Positions 1 through 5,495 of a stretch of DNA of 11,230 nt are shown here, piece after piece. The stretch covers positions 1 through 11,230 of the forward strand of contig JAUVJT010000056.1 of assembly GCA_030592225.1 (NCBI GenBank). Reading direction: 5' to 3'. The DNA comes from Candidatus Stahliibacteriota bacterium (GTDB lineage: Bacteria; Hydrothermota; Tepidihabitantia; B3-TA06). The notes beneath the pieces were generated by a model. It worked only from the letters and a program-made list of their open reading frames with translations. It had not been told where the DNA came from and made no database searches. The position numbers and the translations under genes were made by a program. Within the stretch, counting starts at the first letter, position 1, and every line of letters begins with the position of its first letter.

Positions 1-89
1 CCGACAGTCCCGACAACATCCTCCTCGACCATCGTCTCGCTCATATTCAGCGTCTTGATCGTCTCCCCGCTCTTAACGATGACCTCCAT
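1..89 (-). CDS. possible fragment of a CarboxypepD_reg/TonB-receptor-like protein (runs off the window)
   Basis: Read on the minus strand from an ATG at 89-87, the frame stays open to the window edge. It has G/C-rich third positions like those of the neighbouring genes. The peptide contains VKSGETIKTLNMSETMVEED, which resembles the end of a carboxypeptidase-regulatory-like domain leading into a TonB-dependent receptor plug (typically VxSGxTxxLNFxLSE...GExVVVTA). That family link is inference from a short stretch. There is no SD before the ATG, and the sequence just upstream on this strand is clearly coding for the DUF3160 remnant on the other strand. So the fragment probably lost its own N-terminus at a junction near 89. 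The complementary plus frame is also open, so the coding strand is not certain. Confidence 0.25.
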   Translation of the reverse strand, partial: MEVIVKSGETIKTLNMSETMVEEDVVGTV

Positions 90-739
90 CGTGGGCTGAA
101 CTGCGGCACGACGCAATCCTTTACGCCAAGCAGAGTTACACAGGTTTTGCCACGTCTGCAGCACCGGGTGAAGAGCACGTCCCGCCGCCGCCCTTGCATC
201 TGGCTGTGGTCGAGGAAGCGCCCCGGCTTTATACACAAATGGCGGAGTGTGCGCGTACCATTGCCGAGTTTTCCGCAAACGAAAGCCACGATAACCCAAT
301 TAGGAATACCTACGTCTACTTTGCCGAAACCCTGGATAAGCTGGGAGCGCTGTCGCTCAAACAATCGAGAAGCGAGGCGTTGACCCCAAAGGAGCACGAG
401 TGGCTGTGGGACGTTTCCGGTAAGTTATCGTACATGCCGCGCAGACTGGGTGACGTCATCACCAGTGACGCAGACGAACGCATGGCGCTTATCGCCGACG
501 TGCACACCGATCCCAATACCGGACAGGTGCTTGAAGAGGCGTCGGGCAACCCCACCCGAATCTACGTTCTTGCCGAAATTGACGGAAAGCCCTACCTTGC
601 CCAGGGCGGGACCTACACCTACTACGAATTCAAACAGCCGATGTCCGATCGCCTTACCGACGAGGCCTGGCAGGAGATGCTGGGCAAGGAGCAGGCTCCA
701 GATATGCCGGACTGGACTGACGTCATTTTTCTGCATTAG
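89..739 (+). pseudogene. C-terminal remnant of a DUF3160 protein
   Basis: An open frame of 216 codons ends at TAG 737-739. It matches the C-terminal part of DUF3160 proteins, large and usually secreted proteins of unknown function. Recognisable blocks are SWAELRHDAILYAKQSYTG at the very start, an acidic VVEEAPRLY segment, GDVITSDADERMALIADVHT in the middle, and a terminal YTYYEFKQPMSDRLTDEAWQ block followed by PDW. Family members are normally several hundred residues longer at the N-terminus. Here homology begins abruptly at SW (about 89-94). An in-frame TGA lies at 80-82, and no frame upstream continues the family. A TTG at 194 could act as a start but would cut into conserved sequence, so I call this a truncated gene. 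The secreted protein gene that follows starts 3 nt after its stop. Confidence 0.75.
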
Positions 740-742
740 AAT

Positions 743-1306
743 GTGAAGCCAAGAATCCTAACAGCCGTCCTGGTCATAGTTTGTGTCACACCACTGCTTG
801 CCGATAGCTGGGCACTGGGCTTGGGCGGAGGTTCAAGCAGTTACTTGTATAGTGATCCATCGTATGCGGCAGGTTTAGGTAATCTTGAAGAGGTGCAGAC
901 CGGTTTGCGTGTCGAGACCGAAGCGGGCTACTACACCGGCAGGGAAGGTTTTGATGTCCTTGCGGTCTATGGCGAAAGCTTCTCGCACAGCGCCACTCGC
1001 CTGACCCTTTTTCGTGACCAGCATCTTGCGCTTTTGGGTGAGTACAGGCTGTTTGTTGTCGCGATGGACGAGCGGCTGCAATTTGCGCCGGCCCTGGGTC
1101 CTTCGCTTCACCGCATAGTCTATTATACGGACGGCGAAAAAGGGAATTATCCTTTAGGGTTTTGTCTCGATGTCGGGGCTGCCGGGATATTTTTCTCCTC
1201 CAGGCACTTTCTGATGCGTGCCCAGGCGGTGTATTCGTTTCGACCCTTGTACCCTCTTCGCGGCGGGACACTTAACGTTACACTGCGGATTGGGTATCGC
1301 TCGTAA
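743..1306 (+). CDS. small secreted protein, probable outer-membrane beta-barrel
   Basis: A 187-aa protein starting with GTG at 743, only 3 nt after the DUF3160 stop. The N-terminus MKPRILTAVLVIVCVTPLLADS is a convincing Sec signal peptide: two basic residues, a hydrophobic core, and a cleavage region around LLA-DS. The mature part alternates short amphipathic strands rich in Tyr, Gly and Phe (for example AGYYTGREGFDVLAVYGE and FLMRAQAVYSF). It ends in a strand-like TLNVTLRIGYRS, as expected for a small 8-strand-type barrel. I recognise no named family. No SD precedes the GTG, so translation would depend on coupling to the upstream gene, even though that gene is truncated. An ATG 2 nt earlier is followed at once by TGA and cannot serve as the start. 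Function unknown; surface or periplasm-facing location is inferred. Confidence 0.6.
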   Translation: MKPRILTAVLVIVCVTPLLADSWALGLGGGSSSYLYSDPSYAAGLGNLEEVQTGLRVETEAGYYTGREGFDVLAVYGESFSHSATRLTLFRDQHLALLGEYRLFVVAMDERLQFAPALGPSLHRIVYYTDGEKGNYPLGFCLDVGAAGIFFSSRHFLMRAQAVYSFRPLYPLRGGTLNVTLRIGYRS

Positions 1307-1476
1307 GCGCCTCCTGCTTTCAGTTCATCGAGTTGCAGCTTCGTAATGTCGATTAAGCGAACCTGATACCCAACTGGGACACGCTGAGGTCGGCCCCTAC
1401 ATATGTGTTTCACAGGCCGGAATACCTGACACCCAAAGGGGGTGCAATGAGGTTCAACTACTCCTCCCTAACCCTC

Positions 1477-1518
1477 TACCCTATGAGGCGCGGTAAAATT
1501 GGCGACTCAAGGGGCAGA
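1477..1518. repeat. hairpin repeat, copy 1
   Basis: A palindromic element: TACCCTAT, stem GAGGCGC, loop GGTAAAATTG, stem GCGACTC, then AAGGGGCAG. The 7-bp stem has one G-A mismatch, and an outer CCCT/AGGG pairing extends it. A second copy sits at 9066-9107 with the same flanks and loop start but a different, compensating stem. This copy lies inside the degenerate region upstream of rho, about 60 nt after the minus-strand coding scrap. Confidence 0.7.
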
Positions 1519-1523
1519 CTTAG

Positions 1524-1608
1524 CGTCGCCCTACGGTGCTTCGGACATCTTCGATGCCCTCGCAATAAGGATCATGGTTTAGATGGTGTGTTGCGGGCGT
1601 GTTACGGG
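1524..1608 (-). repeat. long inverted repeat, arm A
   Basis: This 85-bp stretch is the reverse complement of 4641-4733, with about three substitutions and one 8-nt gap: the TCGTCATT present in arm B next to CCTTATT is missing here. It contains part of the CATTGCGAGG...GAAGCACCGTAGGG interspersed repeat type plus a conserved tail of about 45 bp (CCCGTAACACGCCCGCAACA and onward). The two arms enclose rho, rpmE and prfB in opposite orientations. Confidence 0.9.
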
Positions 1609-1706
1609 ATGTTATGTCCTTAAAAACCAGAAACGTATGCCCCTAAGAATACGAATCCAACTTTGCGCATCGAACCTCCTCGACAGGTATTCTATTAGAC
1701 AATGAT

Positions 1707-1734
1707 ACTTTAAGGGGGATTGTGGATTTGTCAA
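1707..1734 (-). promoter_or_regulatory. minus-strand sigma70-type promoter of the decayed gene
   Basis: On the minus strand, TTGACA (1734-1729) is followed after 16 nt by TAAAGT (1712-1707). The predicted start near 1700 would give a leader of about 30 nt, then AGGAGG and the ATG at 1670. Its -35 box lies 17 bp from the -35 box of the plus-strand rho promoter, so the two are back to back. Confidence 0.6.
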
Positions 1735-1751
1735 CGGATACAATCGAGGGG

Positions 1752-1779
1752 TTGACATGGAAGGCAAACAACTTATAAT
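1752..1779 (+). promoter_or_regulatory. rho promoter (consensus sigma70 boxes)
   Basis: TTGACA at 1752-1757 and TATAAT at 1774-1779 with a 16-nt spacer: both boxes match the consensus perfectly. The predicted start is near 1786, giving a leader of about 57 nt before the rho ATG. The leader carries the tandem GGAAA(A)CTTTCC elements and an AGGGAGG ribosome-binding site at 1833-1839. Confidence 0.8.
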
Positions 1780-1790
1780 TACGTTGTCCG

Positions 1791-1817
1791 AGGAAACTTT
1801 CCTGGGAAAACTTTCCT
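1791..1817. repeat. tandem palindromes in the rho leader
   Basis: AGGAAACTTTCCT (1791-1803, a perfect 6-bp-arm palindrome) is followed immediately by GGGAAAACTTTCCT (1804-1817), which has the same core with one extra A. They sit just after the predicted transcription start, so they could be a protein-binding operator or alternative RNA hairpins. Function is not shown. Confidence 0.6.
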
Positions 1818-1842
1818 AATTAAACCCCAGACAGGGAGGCTC

Positions 1843-3096
1843 ATGGAACTCGAGCAGCTACGCAAAAAAAAGGTAACCGAATTGCAAGAGATTGCCCGCA
1901 AGTACAAAATAGACATGCTGGATATGGGTAAAGAGGGAATGGTTAAGGCAATTCTCAAGGCTGAAAGCAGGGAACACGAAAACGGGCTTATCCTGTGTTC
2001 GGGTGTTCTGGAGATACTCAACGAGGGTTTTGGTTTTCTGCGTTCGCCCAATTACAGTTACCTGCCCAGCCAGGATGATATCTACGTGCCCCCTGCGCAG
2101 ATTAAACGTATGGGCCTGCGTTCGGGCGATACCGTTAAGGCGCGCGCCAGACCGCCGCGTGACAGCGAGAAATTCTTTGCCGTGGTCAAGATAGAGAAAG
2201 TCAACGATGATCCTCCTGCCAGGCTTCGGGAGCGTATACCTTTCGATAATCTGACCCCGCTTTATCCCACAGAGCGCATCCACATGGAGAATACGGACGA
2301 CAACGACTTTACCACCCGGGTCATAGATCTTTTTACCCCTATCGGAAAAGGACAGCGCGGAGTCATAGTCTCGCCCCCGCGCGCAGGCAAGACAGTAATC
2401 TTGCAGAAAATTGCCAATTCCATCACCCGCAACCATTCTGAGATAGAGCTCATTATCCTGTTGATAGACGAACGGCCTGAAGAGGTAACCGACATGGAAC
2501 GTTCTGTTAAGGCCGAGGTGATAAGCTCTACCTTTGATGAAGCTCCGGAGCGTCACGTTCAGGTAGCCGAGATTGTGCTGCAGAAGGCCAAAAGGCTGAT
2601 TGAACACAAGCGTGATGTTGTTATTCTTCTGGATTCCATCACTCGTCTTGCCCGCGCACACAACATGGTTATTCCCCACTCGGGGAAAACCCTTTCAGGC
2701 GGTCTTGATTCTAACGCTCTGCGCAAGCCCAAGAAATTCTTCGGCTCGGCGCGCAACATTGAGGAAGGCGGCTCGCTTACCATTCTTGCAACCGCTCTTA
2801 TTGATACCGGGTCGCGCATGGACGAGGTGATCTTTGAGGAATTCAAGGGTACGGGCAACAACGAGATGGTGCTCGATCGCCGCCTGGCCGATCGCCGTGT
2901 TTTCCCGGCAATCGATCTGCAGAAATCGGGAACCCGTAAAGAGGAGTTGCTCCTTACCGACGGCGAACTCAATCGTGTGTGGCTGCTGCGCAAGATACTT
3001 GCCGAGATGAGTCCGGTGGACATGATGGAGTTTATCCTCGACAAGATGCGTCTTACCAAGAACAACGATGAGTTCCTGGAAGCGATGAACGAATAG
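1843..3096 (+). CDS. rho: transcription termination factor Rho
   Basis: 417 aa, the normal length for Rho without insertions. It is the hexameric RNA-dependent ATPase/translocase that terminates transcription in the cytoplasm. In order: an N-terminal SAP-like Rho_N helical domain (about residues 1-45); the cold-shock-like primary RNA-binding domain with EGFGFLR (61-67) and DDIYVPPAQIKR (78-89); and the RecA-type ATPase. The Walker A is PPRAGKT (178-184), the catalytic Glu is in DERPEEVTDM (E210), and the Walker B Asp is D264 in ILLDSITRLARAHN. The Q-loop segment is SGGLDSNALRKPK (285-297), and the arginine-finger region is KSGTRKEELLL (R365). All key residues are present. The start is the ATG after AGGGAGG (1833-1839), only 3 nt away, which is short but acceptable. 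rpmE follows 144 nt later with its own promoter, so rho may be monocistronic. The spacer holds only an imperfect hairpin (3115-3147) without a T-run. Confidence 0.98.
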   Translation: MELEQLRKKKVTELQEIARKYKIDMLDMGKEGMVKAILKAESREHENGLILCSGVLEILNEGFGFLRSPNYSYLPSQDDIYVPPAQIKRMGLRSGDTVKARARPPRDSEKFFAVVKIEKVNDDPPARLRERIPFDNLTPLYPTERIHMENTDDNDFTTRVIDLFTPIGKGQRGVIVSPPRAGKTVILQKIANSITRNHSEIELIILLIDERPEEVTDMERSVKAEVISSTFDEAPERHVQVAEIVLQKAKRLIEHKRDVVILLDSITRLARAHNMVIPHSGKTLSGGLDSNALRKPKKFFGSARNIEEGGSLTILATALIDTGSRMDEVIFEEFKGTGNNEMVLDRRLADRRVFPAIDLQKSGTRKEELLLTDGELNRVWLLRKILAEMSPVDMMEFILDKMRLTKNNDEFLEAMNE

Positions 3097-3162
3097 TCAT
3101 GCGCCGGAGCCTGACCGTACATGAAGCGTCATGGGATTGAGGTACGGGTGAGGAATAACGGG

Positions 3163-3198
3163 TTGACGCAGTGGGGGAAATTAGCTATAATTATAGCT
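3163..3198 (+). promoter_or_regulatory. rpmE-prfB promoter with palindrome over the -10 box
   Basis: TTGACG (3163-3168), a 17-nt spacer, then TATAAT (3186-3191). The -10 box is embedded in a perfect 16-bp palindrome, AGCTATAATTATAGCT (3183-3198), a natural position for a repressor to block RNA polymerase. The leader to rpmE is about 43 nt and carries AAGGAG at 3225-3230. The promoter call is strong; the operator role is inference. Confidence 0.75.
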
Positions 3199-3240
3199 CT
3201 GGCTGCGTAAAGTTGCCATAAGTAAAGGAGATTTAGAGAA

Positions 3241-3549
3241 ATGAAGGACAAGATTCACCCAAAGTACGTGGAGACGACAGTTCACTGCGCGTGCGGGTTT
3301 GAGTATAAAACTCACTCCACCCGGGAAAACATAAGGGTGGATATATGCTCGCAGTGCCATCCGTTCTACACGGGCAAATCCAAAATGATCGATGCCGCAG
3401 GCAGGGTAGAGCGTTTCCGCAACCGTTTTGGCGACACCAAGGGCACCAAGATAGTTACCGCCAAGGAAAAAGAAAAAACTGTTGCGGAAACCAAGGCCAA
3501 AAAGGCCGAAGCCAGGAAAGCGAAGCGTTCAACCAAATCTAAAAAGTAA
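3241..3549 (+). CDS. rpmE: large-subunit ribosomal protein bL31 with a basic C-terminal tail
   Basis: 102 aa. The first 65 residues or so are a standard bL31: MKDKIHPKYVETTVHCACGF, then ENIRVDICSQCHPFYTGKSK and a closing GRVERFRNRFG. Cysteines C16, C18, C36 and C39 make it the zinc-binding (C+) type. The family is usually about 65-90 residues. Here, residues 65-102 form a low-complexity extension of Lys, Ala, Glu and Thr that ends in SKK; such tails probably lie on rRNA. AAGGAG at 3225-3230 is 10 nt before the ATG, which fixes the start. The gene has its own promoter, and prfB begins 3 nt after its stop, so the two are almost certainly co-transcribed and translationally coupled. Assignment is certain; the role of the tail is unknown. 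Confidence 0.96.
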   Translation: MKDKIHPKYVETTVHCACGFEYKTHSTRENIRVDICSQCHPFYTGKSKMIDAAGRVERFRNRFGDTKGTKIVTAKEKEKTVAETKAKKAEARKAKRSTKSKK

Positions 3550-3552
3550 TCA

Positions 3553-4633
3553 ATGAAGGAACGCATCGCCGAGCTTCAGCAGAAGTTCGCAAAGATAAAG
3601 GAGTTTCTTTGACCCTGCCGAGCTTATAGCGAAGCGGGACGAACTGCAAACCAGGGCGTCCGCCCCGGATTTCTGGAACAATCAACGCAAGGCGCGAACC
3701 GAGATGAGTGAACTTTCGCGTATTGAGAAGATTCTGGAAACGGTCGAACGACTGGAACGCAACGTGGGGGATGCCGATGAACTTCTGCAGATGTTTGCCG
3801 ACGATCCCGCCGCCCAGAAGGAGCTGACCCGGACACTAGATCGTTCGGCCCGGGAGCTTCGCGAACTTGAGGTCTCCCTTGTTCTCTCCGATCCCAACGA
3901 CGCAAAAACAGCCATACTCACCATTCACCCTGGAGCGGGAGGAGTGGAAAGCTGCGACTGGGCTGAGATGTTGTATCGTATGTACATGCGTTACTTCGAG
4001 CGAAAAGGGTTCAAAGCCACTGTTCTTGACCTGCAGCCGGGCGACGTGGCAGGCATAAAGGACGCCACCATTGAGATTTCGGGTGAATTTGCCTACGGGA
4101 TGCTGAAGGGAGAATCGGGCGTCCACCGGCTGGTACGCGTCTCCCCGTTTGATTCGGCCAAGCGCCGCCACACCTCCTTTACCTCGGTCTTTGTCATGCC
4201 TGAGGTCGAAGACGTCGAGCTAAACATAAGTACCGACGACCTGCGGGTTGATGCCTTTCGTGCCGGAGGACACGGCGGCCAGAACGTCAATAAGCTTTCC
4301 ACCGCCATCCGCATCACCCATATCCCCACCGGTATCGTTGCCCAATGTCAGAACGAACGCTCCCAGCATCAAAACAAGGAAAACGCCATGAAAATTTTGC
4401 GCGCACGGGTATATGCCCACGAACAAAAGAAACTCGACATGGAACGCGAGAAGATGCAGGAGGCAAAAACCGATATCGCCTGGGGACACCAGATACGCTC
4501 CTACGTGCTTTTCCCCTACCAGATGATCAAGGACCACCGCACCGAACACGAAGAGCACAACGTGAACGCGGTGCTGGACGGCGAACTCGAAGATTTTCTC
4601 ACCGCCACCCTCCTATGGCAAACCCGCCCGTAA
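3553..4633 (+). CDS. prfB: peptide chain release factor 2 (RF2), expressed by +1 frameshift
   Basis: RF2 recognises UGA/UAA in the ribosomal A site and triggers release of the finished protein. The first 19 codons (3553-3609, MKERIAELQQKFAKIKEFL) end at an in-frame TGA (3610-3612). Reading resumes in the +1 frame at GAC 3611 and continues to TAA 4631-4633, giving 359 aa, close to the usual length of about 365. Visible landmarks are the N-terminal coiled-coil domain, HPGAGGVESCDWAEML, the stop-codon-recognising SPF tripeptide (197-199, in SPFDSAKRRHTSF), which is diagnostic of RF2 over RF1, and the catalytic GGQ (241-243, in GGHGGQNVNKLSTAIRITH). It starts 3 nt after rpmE and has no separate promoter. 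The frameshift makes the gene autoregulated: low RF2 favours shifting at its own UGA. The stop codon lies in a CCCGTAACAC unit repeated at 4641, at the edge of the repeat arm. Confidence 0.97.
3598..3613 (+). promoter_or_regulatory. RF2 programmed +1 frameshift site
   Basis: AAGGAG TTT CTT TGA C: an internal SD-like AAGGAG (3598-3603), three nucleotides, then the CTT slippery codon and TGA followed by C. Spacing and the CTT-TGA-C core are the same as in the well-studied E. coli prfB site (AGGGGG TAT CTT TGA C). The downstream frame continues the RF2 family at once (DPAELIAKRDEL). Confidence 0.96.
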
Positions 4634-4640
4634 CACCCAA

Positions 4641-4733
4641 CCCGTAACACGCCCGCAACACACCATCTAAACCATGATCCTTATTTCGTCATTGCGAGGG
4701 TATCGGAAATGTCCGAAGCACCGTAGGGCGACG
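4641..4733 (+). repeat. long inverted repeat, arm B
   Basis: A 93-bp partner of 1524-1608 in the opposite orientation, beginning CCCGTAACACGCCCGCAACA and ending at CCGTAGGGCGACG. Unlike arm A it is followed by GTTTGCGGAGCAATCTCAT (to 4752), which completes the common interspersed form CGTCATTGCGAGG...GAGCAATCTC (4687-4752). It starts 8 nt after the prfB stop. The 10-mer CCCGTAACAC also occurs at 4628-4637, across the prfB stop codon. Confidence 0.9.
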
Positions 4734-4784
4734 TTTGCGGAGCAATCTCATAAATGGGGCGACCAATCTTCGCCTCGGACACAC

Positions 4785-4812
4785 TTGACCTTATTGCTTC
4801 GCGACTTACAAT
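4785..4812 (+). promoter_or_regulatory. promoter of the Mut7-C gene, apparently leaderless
   Basis: TTGACC (4785-4790), a 16-nt spacer, TACAAT (4807-4812). Transcription would start about 7 nt later, at 4819-4820, on or next to the ATG at 4820. No SD is present there. This position also argues for the 4820 start over an upstream ATG at 4754 that lies in the repeat flank. Confidence 0.6.
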
Positions 4813-4819
4813 CATAGCG

Positions 4820-5287
4820 ATGAATGCAAAACACCGCTTCCTGGTTGATGCCATGCTGGGCAGGCTTTGCAGGTGGCTGCGGGTGCTTGGTTGGGACGCA
4901 GAGTACGTCGAGGGAAGCCTGAGCGAAGAGCTACTTGCAAGAGTCGAATCAGAGAATCGAATCCTGTTGACCCGCAGGCAGGGGGTAGAGAATAATCAAC
5001 TCATATTTGTCGAAAGCGAGGTTCTCGAAGAGCAATTGCGTCAGCTTGAAGTGCAGTTCAAGGTGTTATCACACGCATCGCCGTTTACCCGCTGCATCGA
5101 GTGCAATGCCGGGTTGGAAAGGGTCGATAAACCTGAAATCAAAGATAGTGTCCCCTTCTTTACCTACCAGACCCAAACCGAGTTCTACCGCTGTCCTGAA
5201 TGCAAAAAAGTGTTCTGGCCCGGTTCACACCACAAGACTATGTTGAAAAAGGTTGAGGGATTGAAAGAAACATCTCCCTCACCTTAG
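4820..5287 (+). CDS. Mut7-C RNase domain protein with zinc ribbon
   Basis: 155 aa from ATG 4820. Residues 6-80 match the Mut7-C (PF01927) PIN-like domain: FLVDAMLGRLCRWLRVLGWD, with the first acidic residue at D10, then RILLTRRQG and VESEVLEEQLRQL. Residues 92-128 form a zinc ribbon with two CxxC pairs (C92/C95 and C125/C128, the latter in YRCPECKKVFWPGSHH). The domain is named after the C-terminus of the Mut-7 exonuclease and is presumed to be an RNase, but substrates of the bacterial proteins are not known to me. Oddity: the family normally has TRD at the second acidic position, and here it is TRR (residues 51-53), so catalysis may be weakened. An in-frame ATG at 4754 would add 22 unconserved residues read from repeat flank, so I rejected it. 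The last codons (SPSP and the stop) lie in the following palindromic repeat. Confidence 0.85.
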   Translation: MNAKHRFLVDAMLGRLCRWLRVLGWDAEYVEGSLSEELLARVESENRILLTRRQGVENNQLIFVESEVLEEQLRQLEVQFKVLSHASPFTRCIECNAGLERVDKPEIKDSVPFFTYQTQTEFYRCPECKKVFWPGSHHKTMLKKVEGLKETSPSP

Positions 5288-5351
5288 CCTTCTCCTAGAA
5301 GGAGAAAGAATGGTTCTCCTCTCCTTTCGGGAGAGGAGTTAGAGGTGAGGG
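5276..5351. repeat. composite palindromic repeat (CCCTCACC type)
   Basis: An outer stem CCCTCACCT (5276-5284) pairs perfectly with AGGTGAGGG (5343-5351). Inside it are two further hairpins: TTCTCCT-AGA-AGGAGAA (5290-5306) and CTCCTCTCC-TTTCG-GGAGAGGAG (5316-5338). Similar CCCTCACC...GGGAGAGG...GGTGAGGG palindromes are common interspersed repeats in many bacteria. This one overlaps the end of the Mut7-C gene and supplies its stop codon. With no T-run it is not a classical terminator, but so strong a structure could still protect the 3' end. Confidence 0.8.
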
Positions 5352-5417
5352 GTAACCTATCGCCCAAACCTACGCGCAATAGTGGAAACAGTGTTTTGTT
5401 TCATTAACCATAATCGT

Positions 5418-5445
5418 TTGACAAAATGGATAATACGTGTAATAT
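5418..5445 (+). promoter_or_regulatory. promoter of the GIY-YIG gene
   Basis: TTGACA (5418-5423), a 16-nt spacer, TAATAT (5440-5445). The predicted start is near 5452, giving a leader of about 44 nt with AAGGAGA at 5484-5490, five nucleotides before the ATG. Confidence 0.7.
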
Positions 5446-5495
5446 AGAGTGAGTTGATTGTGTAACTGTAGACTTTAACGCCTAAGGAGAGAAAC

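Larger units (their letters stand above)
1353..1670 (-). pseudogene. gutted outer-membrane protein gene (start and C-terminus survive)
   Basis: Two coding scraps on the minus strand look like the ends of one lost gene. At 1670 an ATG preceded by a perfect AGGAGG (1680-1675) opens a frame MRKVGFVFLGAYVSGF, typical of the start of a signal peptide, but it stops at TAA (1622-1620). At 1457-1353 a 35-codon stretch reads LNLIAPPLGVRYSGL, a TGA, then NTYVGADLSVSQLGIRFA and TAA. This ends in an aromatic/basic strand like the closing strand of a beta-barrel. Everything between is repeat sequence (1477-1608). A complete promoter lies upstream (1734-1707). My reading is that the middle was deleted or replaced by the repeats. 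That the two scraps belong to one gene is inference; the C-terminal scrap is short and could be chance. Confidence 0.35.

Noticed and set aside
786..1271. 161-codon minus-strand frame over the beta-barrel-like gene
   Set aside because: Rich in Arg/His/Pro in the manner of antisense frames, with no SD; the plus frame has a clear signal peptide and barrel-like strands.
1477..1518. Resemblance of CCCTATGAGGCGCGGTAAA to part of a SAM-I riboswitch
   Set aside because: The other SAM-I stems are missing, the same element recurs before an unrelated gene, and it forms a simple closed hairpin.
1405..1623. 72-codon plus-strand open frame upstream of rho
   Set aside because: It is assembled entirely from the hairpin repeat and inverted-repeat arm, with no SD or family resemblance.
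1858..2679. Long open frame of about 270 codons on the strand opposite rho
   Set aside because: The rho frame is unambiguous with all family motifs, and the antisense frame has no recognisable domain; it is a shadow of codon usage.
3115..3147. Imperfect hairpin (CCGTA...TACGG enclosing CATGA/TCATG) after rho as a terminator
   Set aside because: Weak stems with a large loop and no T-run; not supportable as an intrinsic terminator.
4754..4819. Upstream ATG extending the Mut7-C protein by 22 residues
   Set aside because: The extra residues come from the repeat flank and the promoter itself, are not family-like, and would start upstream of the predicted transcript.
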